Origin: Dyadobacter sp. CY312 | GTDB taxonomy: Bacteria; Bacteroidota; Bacteroidia; Cytophagales; Spirosomataceae | Reading direction: 5' to 3' | NCBI RefSeq assembly: GCF_021390535.1 | Contig: NZ_JAJUXG010000001.1 | Span: 62,001 to 126,000 of the forward strand | Length of the DNA: 64,000 nucleotides | In this document: positions 16,036-25,494 of the stretch, one piece after another | Numbering within the stretch: position 1 is the stretch's first letter | Layout: every line of letters begins with the position of its first letter | Notes under the pieces: generated by a model | Seen by the model: the letters and a program-made list of their open reading frames with translations, nothing else | Told to the model about the DNA's origin: nothing | Databases searched by the model: none | Translations under genes and position numbers: made by a program

Positions 16036-18153
16036 ATGACTTTACGATCATTTCTGGCTGTTGTATCATTGTTTCTTTTTTTAGCAGCCGGACGGTTTTC
16101 TACCGAAGAAAAGCCCCTGTCCTATGATAAGTGGGAGGAGTATCTCGGTGGCCCTGATAGGAATCATTACTCTTCTCTGACTCAGATTAATCCTGAAAAT
16201 GTGAAAAATCTGCAAGTTGCTTGGAGCTATTCCACACCGGATTCAGGACAAATGCAGGTAAATCCAATTATCGTAGACGGCATTTTGTATGGGGTGACAT
16301 CTACCGTGCAGGCGTTCGCTCTGGATGCAGCTACGGGCAAGCAAATATGGATGTTTGGTGATAAATCAAAAGTTGGCTCCAATACCAGCCGGGGTGTAAC
16401 GTATTGGCGTGATGGGAATGATAAGCGGATTTTGCACTCCATGGGCTCTTATCTCTACGCTCTTGATGCAAAAACAGGTGAACCTGTCCAGACATTTGCA
16501 GACAAAGGTCGTCTGGATTTGCACACCGGCTTACCCGACGTTGCCAAAGAAAAATTCATGGTTTCCAACACGCCTGGTACTATCTATCAGGATCTGATCA
16601 TCATGCCGTTACGTCTTTCGGAAGATTCTGATGCAGCGCCGGGAGATATCAGGGCTTTCAACGTGCGTACTGGTAAGTTAGCATGGACTTTTCACACCAT
16701 ACCTTATCCGGGGGAATTTGGCTATGAGACTTTCCCTCCCGATGCATACAAAAATACCTACACAGGCGGAGCGAATAACTGGGCCGGCATGGCTATTGAC
16801 CGGAAAAGGGGAATATTGTACGTACCGACCGGTTCGGCTGGATATGATTTTTATGGTGGTAAAAGAAAGGGTAAAAACCTCTTTGCAAACTGTTTGCTAG
16901 CGCTTGATGCGAAGACAGGAAAACGCCTCTGGCACTTTCAAACTACACATCACGATGTGTGGGACAGGGATTTGCCGGCGCCACCAAATCTGATCACAGT
17001 TACACATCAGGGCAAGAAGGTCGACGCCGTTGCTCAGGTGACAAAACAGGGGTACATTTTTGTATTTGACCGTGTAACGGGAAAGCCGCTATTCCCGGTA
17101 ACAGAAGTTGCTGCTCCAAAGTCGGCATTGCCCGGTGAACATTCGTGGCCCACACAGCCGGTGCCTGCCAAGCCTGCTCCTTTTGCAAGACAGGCGCATA
17201 TGCTTACCGGGGATGACATCAGTTCGTATGCAGAGGATCGTGACTCGCTCCTGGCCAAATTTAAAACTTACGACAGACGCCTGTTTGCGGCTCCTTCCAA
17301 ACAGGGAACAGTGATACTTCCCGGATTCGACGGGGGAGCAGAGTGGGGTGGTGCTGCGGCCGATCCTCAGGACGGGATACTGTATGTGAACAGTAACGAA
17401 ATGGCATGGATCCTTAACATGAAGGACACGCCCAAAGAAAGTGAGTTGTCCGCACTTAGTCCGGGAGAAAAGGTATATGCAACCTACTGTACCAACTGCC
17501 ATGGCCCCCAAAGAAAAGGCAACGCAAAAAGTGGTTACCCTTCACTGGTTGACATCGGTCAGAGAAGGGATCGGGCGTTCGTCGCTAATCTTATCACGAG
17601 CGGAAAAGGTATGATGCCCGGTTTTACGATGCTGTCTGCTGGTGAAAAGCATGCGCTTGTTTCCTTTCTGTTCGGGGATGAAAAAACGGAGGCAGTCGCT
17701 TCTTCACCAAAGTCGAAAAAGGTGTACTTGCCCTATCAGAGCACTGGCTACAATAAATTTTTGGATAGTCAGGGGCTACCGGCGATTACACCGCCTTGGG
17801 GCACACTCAACGCAATCGACCTGAACACCGGCGAATATTTGTGGAAAATACCGTTTGGAGAAGTTGCTGCTTTAAAGAAAAAGGGGATACCTGATACGGG
17901 CACCGAAAATTACGGAGGCCCCGTTGTGACAGCCAGCGGACTGTTGTTCATAGCAGCTACAAAAGATGAAAAGTTTAGAATTTACGATAAAAAAACAGGC
18001 AAGCTGTTATGGGAAACCACTTTACCGGCTGCCGGATTTGCCACACCGTCTACCTATGAAGTTAACGGAAAACAATATGTGGTCATAGCCTGCGGAGGCA
18101 CCAAGCTGGGTACAAAGAAAGGTAATCAGTACGTTGCATTTGCACTGCCGTAG
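16036..18153 (+). CDS. PQQ-dependent dehydrogenase with cytochrome c insertion
   Basis: 705 residues with an N-terminal export signal (LRSFLAVVSLFLFLAAGRFS). An eight-bladed PQQ propeller oxidises an alcohol or sugar in the periplasm. Blade repeats such as ALDAATGKQIWMFGD, LDAKTGKRLWHFQT, DLNTGEYLWKIPFGE and YDKKTGKLLWETTLP are visible. Between blades sits a c-type haem domain, C485-T-N-C488-H489, with GKGMMPGFTML as the distal methionine part. Electrons would pass from PQQ through the haem to the respiratory chain. The substrate is not given by the sequence; membrane helices of glucose dehydrogenase are absent. Its neighbour is a glycan esterase. No PQQ biosynthesis genes are in the window. 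Confidence 0.92.
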   Translation: MTLRSFLAVVSLFLFLAAGRFSTEEKPLSYDKWEEYLGGPDRNHYSSLTQINPENVKNLQVAWSYSTPDSGQMQVNPIIVDGILYGVTSTVQAFALDAATGKQIWMFGDKSKVGSNTSRGVTYWRDGNDKRILHSMGSYLYALDAKTGEPVQTFADKGRLDLHTGLPDVAKEKFMVSNTPGTIYQDLIIMPLRLSEDSDAAPGDIRAFNVRTGKLAWTFHTIPYPGEFGYETFPPDAYKNTYTGGANNWAGMAIDRKRGILYVPTGSAGYDFYGGKRKGKNLFANCLLALDAKTGKRLWHFQTTHHDVWDRDLPAPPNLITVTHQGKKVDAVAQVTKQGYIFVFDRVTGKPLFPVTEVAAPKSALPGEHSWPTQPVPAKPAPFARQAHMLTGDDISSYAEDRDSLLAKFKTYDRRLFAAPSKQGTVILPGFDGGAEWGGAAADPQDGILYVNSNEMAWILNMKDTPKESELSALSPGEKVYATYCTNCHGPQRKGNAKSGYPSLVDIGQRRDRAFVANLITSGKGMMPGFTMLSAGEKHALVSFLFGDEKTEAVASSPKSKKVYLPYQSTGYNKFLDSQGLPAITPPWGTLNAIDLNTGEYLWKIPFGEVAALKKKGIPDTGTENYGGPVVTASGLLFIAATKDEKFRIYDKKTGKLLWETTLPAAGFATPSTYEVNGKQYVVIACGGTKLGTKKGNQYVAFALP

Positions 18154-18280
18154 GCAGGCAGCGACGTCTGGTCCTGACAAATGTTGACAGAATTTAGTGA
18201 GCTGACCTGTAACAATTCTGGCACGATTATAGTAATTTGTACTCTCATTTTAACATAACATTCCGGAGCGGGCTTTCCCA

Positions 18281-19384
18281 ATGATTCGAGTTACCCCATT
18301 TTACACGAGGTTGGCGCATATATTGATCAGCCTGATCTGCCTTTGTTATATTGCAATAGTCGGCAGAACACTATTAGCACCTCTTATTTTCGCTTTTTTA
18401 TTCTCTCTGCTGCTGCTACCGCTGGCTGGATTTTTAGAAAGACGGTTCAAGCTTCCGAGGTCATTGTCTTCCATGTTTGCCCTGCTTTCGTTGGTTGCAG
18501 GTGTCTTTGTAATTGTCGCTATTCTTGGCTCTCAGGTGACAGAACTGGCACAGGACTGGCCGGCCTTTAAAAGACAGGTGATCGTTGCAACGGCTGACTT
18601 GCAAAAATGGATTGCTCTTACATTCCATGTGAATGCCGATGAGCAGATCAATTATCTGAGTGATTCCGCGACCAAAGCCCTGGACACAGGTACTTCGCTG
18701 ATCGGACAAACACTACTATCGGTTTCGTCTGTGCTGTTGTTTCTTCTTTTCATTTTTCTGTACACCTTTTTTATTCTGCTTCACCGCCGTTTGTTACTTC
18801 GGTTTATCGTATCACTTTTTAGTGAAGAACACGTCATAGTTGTTTACGATGTCGTTGCACAGGTTCAATATATTGTCAAAAAATACATTGTGGGACTTTT
18901 TCTGCAAATGCTGATTGTGACGATTATGTCATGCATCGCATTCTGGATTATTGGCGTCAAATACGCCTTTTTACTCGGTCTGATCACGGGAATTTTTAAT
19001 CTAATTCCTTATATTGGAATTGTAACAGCTTTGCTGCTCACGATATTAATCACCTTTGCAACGGCTACCACAACCAAAATTCTCTTTGTATTAATCGCTG
19101 TGATCGCTATCCATCTCGTAGACAGCAATTACATCATGCCAAAAATTGTGGGTTCAAAAGTGAAAATCAATACATTGGTTGCGCTTCTCGGCCTTGTACT
19201 GGGAGAGATGATATGGGGAATAACAGGTATGTTTTTGTCAATACCAGTTATCGCAATTATCAAAGTGGTATTCGATAGAGTCGACGGACTTAAACCTTGG
19301 GGGATGGTGCTTGGTGATGACGACAGCAAGCCTGAATCAACACCGGCGGTTGTAGAAGTGCTCGACGATCAAAGCAGGATGTAG
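18281..19384 (+). CDS. AI-2E family (PerM/YdiK-like) membrane transporter
   Basis: 367 residues with about seven or eight membrane helices and the family pattern: paired N-terminal helices (ILISLICLCYIAIVGRTLLAPLIFAFLFSLLLLPLAGFLE in substance), a soluble loop, then the conserved GVKYAFLLGLITGIFNLIPYIG and DSNYIMPKIVGSKVKINTLVALLGLVLGEMIWGI stretches. Members export varied small molecules or ions; the named substrate AI-2 is proven only for TqsA. It is a single gene, convergent with the L,D-transpeptidase across a strong terminator. Confidence 0.92.
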   Translation: MIRVTPFYTRLAHILISLICLCYIAIVGRTLLAPLIFAFLFSLLLLPLAGFLERRFKLPRSLSSMFALLSLVAGVFVIVAILGSQVTELAQDWPAFKRQVIVATADLQKWIALTFHVNADEQINYLSDSATKALDTGTSLIGQTLLSVSSVLLFLLFIFLYTFFILLHRRLLLRFIVSLFSEEHVIVVYDVVAQVQYIVKKYIVGLFLQMLIVTIMSCIAFWIIGVKYAFLLGLITGIFNLIPYIGIVTALLLTILITFATATTTKILFVLIAVIAIHLVDSNYIMPKIVGSKVKINTLVALLGLVLGEMIWGITGMFLSIPVIAIIKVVFDRVDGLKPWGMVLGDDDSKPESTPAVVEVLDDQSRM

Positions 19385-19406
19385 CTTTCATCCGGAAAAT
19401 ATATAG

Positions 19407-19438
19407 AAAGGGACTTTCGTGCCAGCGAAAGTCCCTTT
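19407..19438. terminator. Bidirectional intrinsic terminator
   Basis: A perfect 13-bp stem, AAAGGGACTTTCG (19407-19419) and CGAAAGTCCCTTT (19426-19438), with a 6-base loop. It serves both convergent genes. Confidence 0.88.
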
Positions 19439-19463
19439 TCTGTTATATCTGAAATCCAAGATA

Positions 19464-21074
19464 CTAATCTGCCATCGCTGGCTCATCCTTGCTGAACAAT
19501 CGGTCAGCCATTTTTTTATCATGTCCGTATACATCCTTACGGAAATTAAGCAGGCCATCCTGATCCACCCACGAGGTGAAATAACCAATGTATACCGGAA
19601 TCTCGTTTTCTCCTCTGAGCCGGACATATTTTTCTTTCCCCGCATTCATCGCCTGCGTTATCTTTTGCTCCGTCCAGGTACTGTCACGCCTTAACAGGAA
19701 CTCCGCGAGCTTCTTCGGTTCCGACAAACGGATACAGCCGTGACTGAACGCCCTTTGAGATTCTTCGAACAAGCTTTTTGAAGGGGTATCGTGCAAATAA
19801 ATATTGTAGCTGTTTGGAAATAAAAACTTCACCAGGCCAAGTGAATTCGCCTTTCCAGGTTTTTGGCGAACCGATGAGCCATTCCATTCCATATTATGTC
19901 TGGCCAGATAGTTTTTATTTTTCCTTATTCCAGGTAAAATTTCATTTTTAAGAATACTTGGCGGAATATTCCAATACGGACTAAACACGACCTGATTGAG
20001 GGTTCCTGAAAAAATTACCGTGCTGTTTGCCTCCGACCCCACAACCACATTCATATCGAAAGCGTGTTTCCCTTTTTCGTATGCATGAAGTGTAAATTCC
20101 GGAATGTTGACAAGTAAATAGTCGGTAGTAGGAGTGGCAGGCATCCATCTTATGCGTTCCATATTAATCAAAATCTGTTTGATCCGGTCGGCTACGGGTA
20201 CATTCAGTTCAGTAAAAAACGCAGGACCAGTTTCTCCGCTTGGTTTCATACCCATTCTTTTTTGAAACTGTTTCACCGCCACAGTGAGTGTGGAATCAAA
20301 CACATTGGTACTATCTGTCGTGGAGAGATCTCCCAATGTTACCAGTCGCTCCTTAATCTTTATTACCATTGGATCAGTACTTCCATTCTTTAACTTTTTG
20401 CCGGATTGAAGAATCTCCCATTCAGCACTTTTGTCAACCTCATAATATTTCAGAAGTTTTTCTTTCAGCAAATTGTATTGTCTGTTAACTGGTTCGTATG
20501 AGGCCAGATTTTGTCCTTTGTTTTTAATCAAGGAGTCAAGAAACACCTGTGGATCTAGTTTTCTACGAGGAATAAACCAGTTCAATTCCTGGGCATTCAA
20601 TTTATTATCTCCCGAATAGGCCAGACTCGCATATTGGAAAAACTGTCTGGTGAGTTGTAATTCTGTATTTCTCACCAGCGAGTCGTTGGGGTTTATCTTT
20701 TTGAGCTTTGAAAGGGAATCCACGGTTGCAACCAAGGCGGGGTTGTACAAGCTGCTGTCCCCCGAGTAATGAATGTAGTCGTTTTGAAGACTGAGGAATG
20801 TTGGAACAAATTCAGCCATACCATCCGGGAAAAACCAGGCGTACTGATGGTTTCTCTGGTTGTAAAAACTGTGCATTTTGTTGGACAAGCTGTCTTGCAT
20901 GGGATTTTTTGCAATAAAGCTTTCCAGAGCTGTTGTATCAATAAAAAGCTCCGTAAAGGAATTTTCAACGGTGATCGTCGTATCCCTTACAGCCACTTCG
21001 GGCAACTGTTTTTTTTTACTCTTACATGCTACTGCCATGGTGCAGAGCAGTATAACAACGCATATTCTATTCAT
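19464..21074 (-). CDS. L,D-transpeptidase lipoprotein (YcbB/LdtD-like)
   Basis: 536 residues. It starts with a lipoprotein signal (VVILLCTMAVAC, Cys17), so it is probably anchored in the periplasm or outer membrane. A scaffold domain comes first, then a peptidoglycan-binding motif (MVIKIKERLVTLGDL ... VKQFQKRMGMKPSG, about 235-285), then the YkuD catalytic domain with LLVNIPEFTLHAYEKGK and H445-G-C447-I-R449-L. Cys447 is the nucleophile that forms 3-3 cross-links or attaches proteins to peptidoglycan. The layout is that of the large YcbB type. It is a single gene. Confidence 0.93.
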   Translation of the reverse strand: MNRICVVILLCTMAVACKSKKKQLPEVAVRDTTITVENSFTELFIDTTALESFIAKNPMQDSLSNKMHSFYNQRNHQYAWFFPDGMAEFVPTFLSLQNDYIHYSGDSSLYNPALVATVDSLSKLKKINPNDSLVRNTELQLTRQFFQYASLAYSGDNKLNAQELNWFIPRRKLDPQVFLDSLIKNKGQNLASYEPVNRQYNLLKEKLLKYYEVDKSAEWEILQSGKKLKNGSTDPMVIKIKERLVTLGDLSTTDSTNVFDSTLTVAVKQFQKRMGMKPSGETGPAFFTELNVPVADRIKQILINMERIRWMPATPTTDYLLVNIPEFTLHAYEKGKHAFDMNVVVGSEANSTVIFSGTLNQVVFSPYWNIPPSILKNEILPGIRKNKNYLARHNMEWNGSSVRQKPGKANSLGLVKFLFPNSYNIYLHDTPSKSLFEESQRAFSHGCIRLSEPKKLAEFLLRRDSTWTEQKITQAMNAGKEKYVRLRGENEIPVYIGYFTSWVDQDGLLNFRKDVYGHDKKMADRLFSKDEPAMAD

Positions 21075-21217
21075 TATTGAATTTAGTCTGTGATTTTGTT
21101 TGCGACAATATCACATAATTTTTTAACAATCAATTATCCAGTAATAGAATTACATCCCTAAGCTGAGTATTGGTATAGAATTTTTTATCTATGAAAATAT
21201 CATCACACTAAAAAACC

Positions 21218-21550
21218 ATGAAAAAGCAAGTAGTATGTCACTATAAAAACGGATCACTCCTGTTTTGTACTGTGGGCAGTTATAAGAGGGAGAAGGCATG
21301 TCAAATTCTAGAGGTATTTACCAGCCAGAAGCTTACCTCTGCGGTACAACCTGTTGGCGATGACTTATTTCGCATTGTAGGCAGGCTCAATTTACACTAC
21401 GATCCCTTCATTGATAGCGATATCAAATGGAATGATGTCCTCCTGAAAATGAACTCTATAATGAGTTATCTGGAAGAGAATATTGGTGTGTCCTTTCAAA
21501 ACAAAACTTTTAAACTGGAAGCAAAATATATCGTAGGCAAGTCAAAATAG
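21218..21550 (+). CDS. Hypothetical protein, 110 residues
   Basis: A small soluble protein (MKKQVVCHYKNGSLLFCTVG) with alternating beta and helical segments, no signal peptide, no membrane segment and no motif I recognise. The ATG at 21218 is the first in frame and is preceded by a long A/T-rich gap. It ends 11 bp before the stop of the convergent gene at 21561. It appears to be a real gene by codon use, but its role is unknown. Confidence 0.6.
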   Translation: MKKQVVCHYKNGSLLFCTVGSYKREKACQILEVFTSQKLTSAVQPVGDDLFRIVGRLNLHYDPFIDSDIKWNDVLLKMNSIMSYLEENIGVSFQNKTFKLEAKYIVGKSK

Positions 21551-21560
21551 GGAAGAATGT

Positions 21561-22721
21561 TCACAGGATTGTTGTAATCTTCTCGTGAATTTTCCCATCT
21601 GCATCCGTTAGTACAATTCTGTATTTCCCAGCAGGCAGCATGAGCGCTTTGTCGTTATGGTTGTTGACCTCAATTTGATCAACAGGAACACTGTCTTTAC
21701 TTTCATTAGCGCGAAACGCCGCAACCAGACACGGGAACTTAATCCTGTGTGCAAGTTTGTCAAGCTTGAATGGCTTGTAAGAATTTCCTCGTAACAACCA
21801 GTTGGGTCTTCCATGTATAAGTTGACTTCTGGGATGCATTATTTGCAAATCCGTTTCCCTGCTATCAGTAGACAAATTAACAGGTTCTCCTTTTGGATTG
21901 ATGAAAACTGTTGGCTCATTGATACCATCCGGAAGGTAATACCCTGACTCGTAATTTTCCGAACTCTGCTCGGTCAAATCGACCTGATCAATAGTGAGCG
22001 GATTTATCCCAGTCAACTCTTTTAATTCACCCGCCATAGCCTTTCCCCAATTCGGAACGGGTCCTTCTATTACATGTGAAAAGCCACAGTGAATCAGCAT
22101 TTTGGCAGTCGGGTCCTTTAATAATATTTTATTAATATTCGCCGCCTGACCTTTCTCACGCACACTTCCCGAGCTATCTGCTTCGTAGCCAAATACCGTA
22201 AATCCAAGTTCCAGCGCTTTACGTAACATGTTGCCAAATTGTGGCTCAACAGTGTAGTAACCGTCTGATTGCAGCGGATATTTACGAATATTGATCAGTG
22301 AATCTTCGGCCAAAGCTTCAAGACCCAAATATCTGAATCCATTATTATACAGCCCTTGCAACAAAGATTCGGTAAAAACCCTGTGCAAGGGCTGATGATG
22401 TGCCTCATTAAGGATAACAACCTGGCTGTTCCGGCTCAGGTTGAGAATGTATTCCACTGCCGGTTGTGGTTTCAAATCTTTGGGAATTTCTTTCGCTTTC
22501 GGATCCGAATTACCTTCTATGTCACTATCATATGCAGCCATCGCCTTTTGGTATTCTCCAATGAAAGAAAATTGCCAGGCCGCATACTGTAAGTTGTCTT
22601 TCGAAGTATCAGCTTCTATCTCTCTGATTCTTTTATATAGAGATTCGTCCTGGGCTTTTACAAATTGACCACTAACTAAGCCCAGAACCACTGAAAGCAA
22701 AACAAGAGCGCCTATTTTCAT
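21561..22721 (-). CDS. Secreted EreA/ChaN-like hypothetical protein
   Basis: 386 residues from the ATG at 22719-22721, chosen because it opens a signal peptide (KIGALVLLSVVLGLVSGQFVKAQ); the longer frame needs a TTG start. The central part resembles the erythromycin-esterase/ChaN superfamily: VVILNEAHHQPLHRVFTESLLQGLYNNGFRYLGLEAL, then FGYEADS and MLIHCGFSHVIEG. NEAHH and GFSH carry the histidines used by such folds. The C-terminus is a small beta domain (AGKYRIVLTDADGKIHEKI) like a T9SS or carrier tail, but it is not a clear sorting domain. The enzymatic role is unproven. Confidence 0.6.
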   Translation of the reverse strand: MKIGALVLLSVVLGLVSGQFVKAQDESLYKRIREIEADTSKDNLQYAAWQFSFIGEYQKAMAAYDSDIEGNSDPKAKEIPKDLKPQPAVEYILNLSRNSQVVILNEAHHQPLHRVFTESLLQGLYNNGFRYLGLEALAEDSLINIRKYPLQSDGYYTVEPQFGNMLRKALELGFTVFGYEADSSGSVREKGQAANINKILLKDPTAKMLIHCGFSHVIEGPVPNWGKAMAGELKELTGINPLTIDQVDLTEQSSENYESGYYLPDGINEPTVFINPKGEPVNLSTDSRETDLQIMHPRSQLIHGRPNWLLRGNSYKPFKLDKLAHRIKFPCLVAAFRANESKDSVPVDQIEVNNHNDKALMLPAGKYRIVLTDADGKIHEKITTIL

Positions 22722-22810
22722 TCTAAGTTGATCGGATTGACGTTGCAATATTGAGATATATCAGTAAAGCCAATACAATACATTATTTACGCAAATGCCT
22801 AAAATAATAG

Positions 22811-23443
22811 TCAGATCTGCAAATGCGGAGGAACGGGGATATCTATACTTAGATCGTCTGCTATTACAGGCATCCTCCTAGTTTGTAATGGAATAAGCCC
22901 CGACCATATTGGAAGTGGTTTGTCTTCTTCCTCATCTTTGGGCATTCCCGAGCGCACCTTCGCTGATGCTTCTGAGAGCGAAAATGCTAGCGCAGTCGTT
23001 TTGCGTACCTCTTTTTCGGTCATAGGCCGCAGGTAATCCCAGCTCCCCGGTACGATCTTCTCAGTAAGCCATTTAAATGCGTCGTATTTGGTTTGATAAT
23101 CTTCAACTTTCTCAGCTTTGGCAAAAATAACAACAGAACGGTAATTCACTGAATGGCTGAAAGCCGATTTCGCTACAACGAGATCATCGGCAAGCATCAC
23201 CGTAATACAAACCGGAATTCCCTTTTCTATTTCTCTGATAAAGTGGCTGCCGACCGAGCCATGAATGTAAATTTTGTCTTCATAACGTACAAATGATGTC
23301 GGGAGGGAGAATGGCTGGTTATCGACTGCGTAGCTAATGGTGCAGAAAAGTGCTTCGTCCAGTATTGGATTAATGCTTTCGGCATCATGGTGCGCTCGTT
23401 TTGCCGAACGACTTGGAATGAGATATGGATTTGTGGTGCTCAT
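22811..23443 (-). CDS. PNPOx-like FMN-binding flavoprotein
   Basis: 210 residues of the pyridoxamine-5'-phosphate-oxidase-like split-barrel group (Pyridox_ox_2 type): SAKRAHHDAESINPILDEALFCTISYAVDNQPFSLPTSFVRYEDKIYIHG in substance, then HSVNYRSVVIFAKAEKVED. These bind FMN and often reduce nitro compounds or act in flavin chemistry; true vitamin B6 oxidase activity is not implied. It is divergent from a MocR regulator across 80 bp, an arrangement usual for this family, so it is probably the regulator's main target. Confidence 0.85.
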   Translation of the reverse strand: MSTTNPYLIPSRSAKRAHHDAESINPILDEALFCTISYAVDNQPFSLPTSFVRYEDKIYIHGSVGSHFIREIEKGIPVCITVMLADDLVVAKSAFSHSVNYRSVVIFAKAEKVEDYQTKYDAFKWLTEKIVPGSWDYLRPMTEKEVRKTTALAFSLSEASAKVRSGMPKDEEEDKPLPIWSGLIPLQTRRMPVIADDLSIDIPVPPHLQI

Positions 23444-23473
23444 GATTTTGTTTTTTTACAAAATTGTGTGCTA

Positions 23474-23520
23474 ATTGGATTGTTCTAATCATCCAATATG
23501 CTAAATTCAGATAGTCCAAT
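23474..23520. promoter_or_regulatory. Candidate MocR operator: ATTGGAT/ATCCAAT repeats
   Basis: ATTGGAT (23474-23480) and ATCCAAT (23491-23497) form an inverted repeat with a 10-bp spacer, and TCCAAT recurs at 23515-23520 just before the MocR ATG. MocR proteins bind several such short boxes between divergent genes. Inferred from the sequence alone. Confidence 0.55.
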
Positions 23521-23523
23521 TTT

Positions 23524-24984
23524 ATGAGTCCTCTTTCCTCGCTTATCACCATTGAGCGTACAGACCGTCAATCGGTATATCTTCAGATCAGCAATCAGAT
23601 CATGGTTTTTATCAAGGACGGAATTCTTCCGGCAGACCATCGGCTCCCTAGTACGAGGGAGCTAGCTGGGTTATTGGGTGTGCACAGAAAAACAGTTGTG
23701 CAGGCATACGATGAACTTCTCGCGCAGGGTTGGTTGGAAAGCCATACGGGTAGGGGTACTTTTGTTGCAGCCAACTTACCGATATTGAAACCGTCAGGTA
23801 TTGGATCGCAACCCTTTACGAATGGCTTAAAAACAGCTGGCTTTTCTTTAAATCCTGCATCCTACACAGAGCGTCCAATTATGAGTTACGGGCAGGGGCT
23901 GCATCTTGACGATGGCTTTCCGGATGTTCGGCTGGCTCCGCTGGAAGAGCTGTCCAGAGCGTACAGAGGGCAGTTGCTCACTGGTAATGCTTACACGCGT
24001 CTTGGTTATGGAGACACGAAAGGCTCTATCTGGTTGCGTCAGCAATTGTCGGCCTACCTGAATACTAGCAGAGGTCTTCACACAACTCCTGAGAACATCC
24101 TGATTGTTCGGGGGACGATTATGGGATTATACCTGAGTTCAAATGGTTTGATTTCGAAAGGGGATTCTGTTGTCACCGGGGTGACGACCTGGGCGGGTGC
24201 AAACACTAATTTTGCACAGGCTGGTGCCAAAATACACACCATACCGGTGGATGAATATGGAATAGACGTGGACGCGTTGGAATCTCTTTGCCAGAATGTA
24301 AAGATAAGAATGGTGTATGTGACCTCCCACCATCATTATCCAACTACGGTTGCTTTAAGGGCCGACAGGCGTATGAAGCTTCTCAAACTTGCCGGGCAGT
24401 TTGGATTCGTGATTTTTGAGGACGACTATGATTATGATTTTCATTACCTCAGTAAGCCGCTTTTACCCCTGGCGGGCGCGGATCCGAAGGGAATGGTGCT
24501 GTATTGCGGTTCATTTACAAAATCCATCGCGCCTGCGTTCAGAGTTGGATATCTTGTCGGTGCCGAAAATGTAATTGATCGTTTTGCAGGCATACGGCGC
24601 ATCATTGACCGGCAGGGCGATGTGGTGCTGGAAAACGCCATCGCTGAATTGTTGCAGACCGGAGTCATTCAAAGGCATATGAGAAAGTCGTTGAGAACTT
24701 ACCGCAGCCGCAGAGATTTTTTCTGTGAACTACTCGGCTCGGAATTGAGCCAACATATAACTTTTCAGGTGCCCGATGGTGGTCTTGCTGTATGGGCCAA
24801 ATTTGACAAATCGGTTGATATGAAAGCAATGAGTGAAAATGCGTTTCGTAAAGGTCTCGGAATGTCCAATGGATTGGGACATGGCTTACCTGCCGGAGAA
24901 AATTTCACGCGGCTTGGTTTTGCATCTTCCAATTTTCAAGAGCTGGAAGCTTCTGTACAAATACTTAAAGGGCTTTTATCCTGA
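23524..24984 (+). CDS. MocR/PdxR-type GntR regulator with aminotransferase domain
   Basis: 486 residues. The N-terminal GntR winged helix (SVYLQISNQIMVFIKDGILPADHRLPSTRELAGLLGVHRKTVVQAYDELLAQGWLESHTGRGTFV in pieces, residues 17-81) is joined by a linker to a fold-type I aminotransferase domain. The PLP lysine is K333 (CGSFTKSIAPAFRVGY); IFEDDYDYDFHY near 297-308 holds the cofactor aspartate. Such regulators sense PLP or amine ligands. The divergent PNPOx-like gene points to a vitamin B6-related or flavin-related signal (inference). Confidence 0.92.
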   Translation: MSPLSSLITIERTDRQSVYLQISNQIMVFIKDGILPADHRLPSTRELAGLLGVHRKTVVQAYDELLAQGWLESHTGRGTFVAANLPILKPSGIGSQPFTNGLKTAGFSLNPASYTERPIMSYGQGLHLDDGFPDVRLAPLEELSRAYRGQLLTGNAYTRLGYGDTKGSIWLRQQLSAYLNTSRGLHTTPENILIVRGTIMGLYLSSNGLISKGDSVVTGVTTWAGANTNFAQAGAKIHTIPVDEYGIDVDALESLCQNVKIRMVYVTSHHHYPTTVALRADRRMKLLKLAGQFGFVIFEDDYDYDFHYLSKPLLPLAGADPKGMVLYCGSFTKSIAPAFRVGYLVGAENVIDRFAGIRRIIDRQGDVVLENAIAELLQTGVIQRHMRKSLRTYRSRRDFFCELLGSELSQHITFQVPDGGLAVWAKFDKSVDMKAMSENAFRKGLGMSNGLGHGLPAGENFTRLGFASSNFQELEASVQILKGLLS

Positions 24985-25004
24985 ACACTGTCGCATGCGG
25001 CATC

Positions 25005-25274
25005 TCAAAATTGCTTGCTGAGCTTATTTAATTTGTCAATGAGATAAATCAGCTCCTGCTCTGTTTTGCTGAGTTCTTTCAACTCAGAAGCTTCGATGAC
25101 ATTCTTTGCAGGATCATTAAAATTTTTGAATTCTTCGCTCACGTCAGGGTTTTCAGTATTGTCCGCTGAGAACTCTGACGCAAATTCAATGTTGGTTTTT
25201 TCAAACTCCAACTGTTGGCGCTTTGCGAGTATCTTCTCTGAAAGATCTCTTTTTTGCTTTTCTATGTCGTCCAT
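25005..25274 (-). CDS. Small coiled-coil hypothetical protein
   Basis: 89 residues, highly charged, with two helical heptad-like stretches: DDIEKQKRDLSEKILAKRQQLEFEK at the start and ELKELSKTEQELIYLIDKLNKLSKQ at the end, joined by an acidic Asn/Asp-rich loop. There is no signal peptide or cysteine. It is convergent with the MocR gene (20-bp gap). The role is unknown. Confidence 0.5.
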   Translation of the reverse strand: MDDIEKQKRDLSEKILAKRQQLEFEKTNIEFASEFSADNTENPDVSEEFKNFNDPAKNVIEASELKELSKTEQELIYLIDKLNKLSKQF

Positions 25275-25380
25275 GATCTGTTTCCTTTTTTTAGTTCATG
25301 CTCAAAAATCACGCCATCGGTTTGTTTACAGCCGAGAATACTTTTAAAAACTGACGATGGTCATAAAAATCACTTAATCA

Positions 25381-25442
25381 GGATCATTTCCTCACGAAGT
25401 GTTTAGGTGGAATTTTGTAGGGTAAAAAATCAAAAATGATCC
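25381..25442. repeat. Inverted repeat before the CoA-transferase gene
   Basis: GGATCATTT (25381-25389) and AAATGATCC (25434-25442), 44 bp apart, about 50 bp upstream of the CoA-transferase start. It could be a paired operator or a stem; there is no direct evidence. Confidence 0.4.
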
Positions 25443-25494
25443 GGGTCATGATAACGGAACTGGTCATTGAACTTACTCAAATATTCATTTGTAT

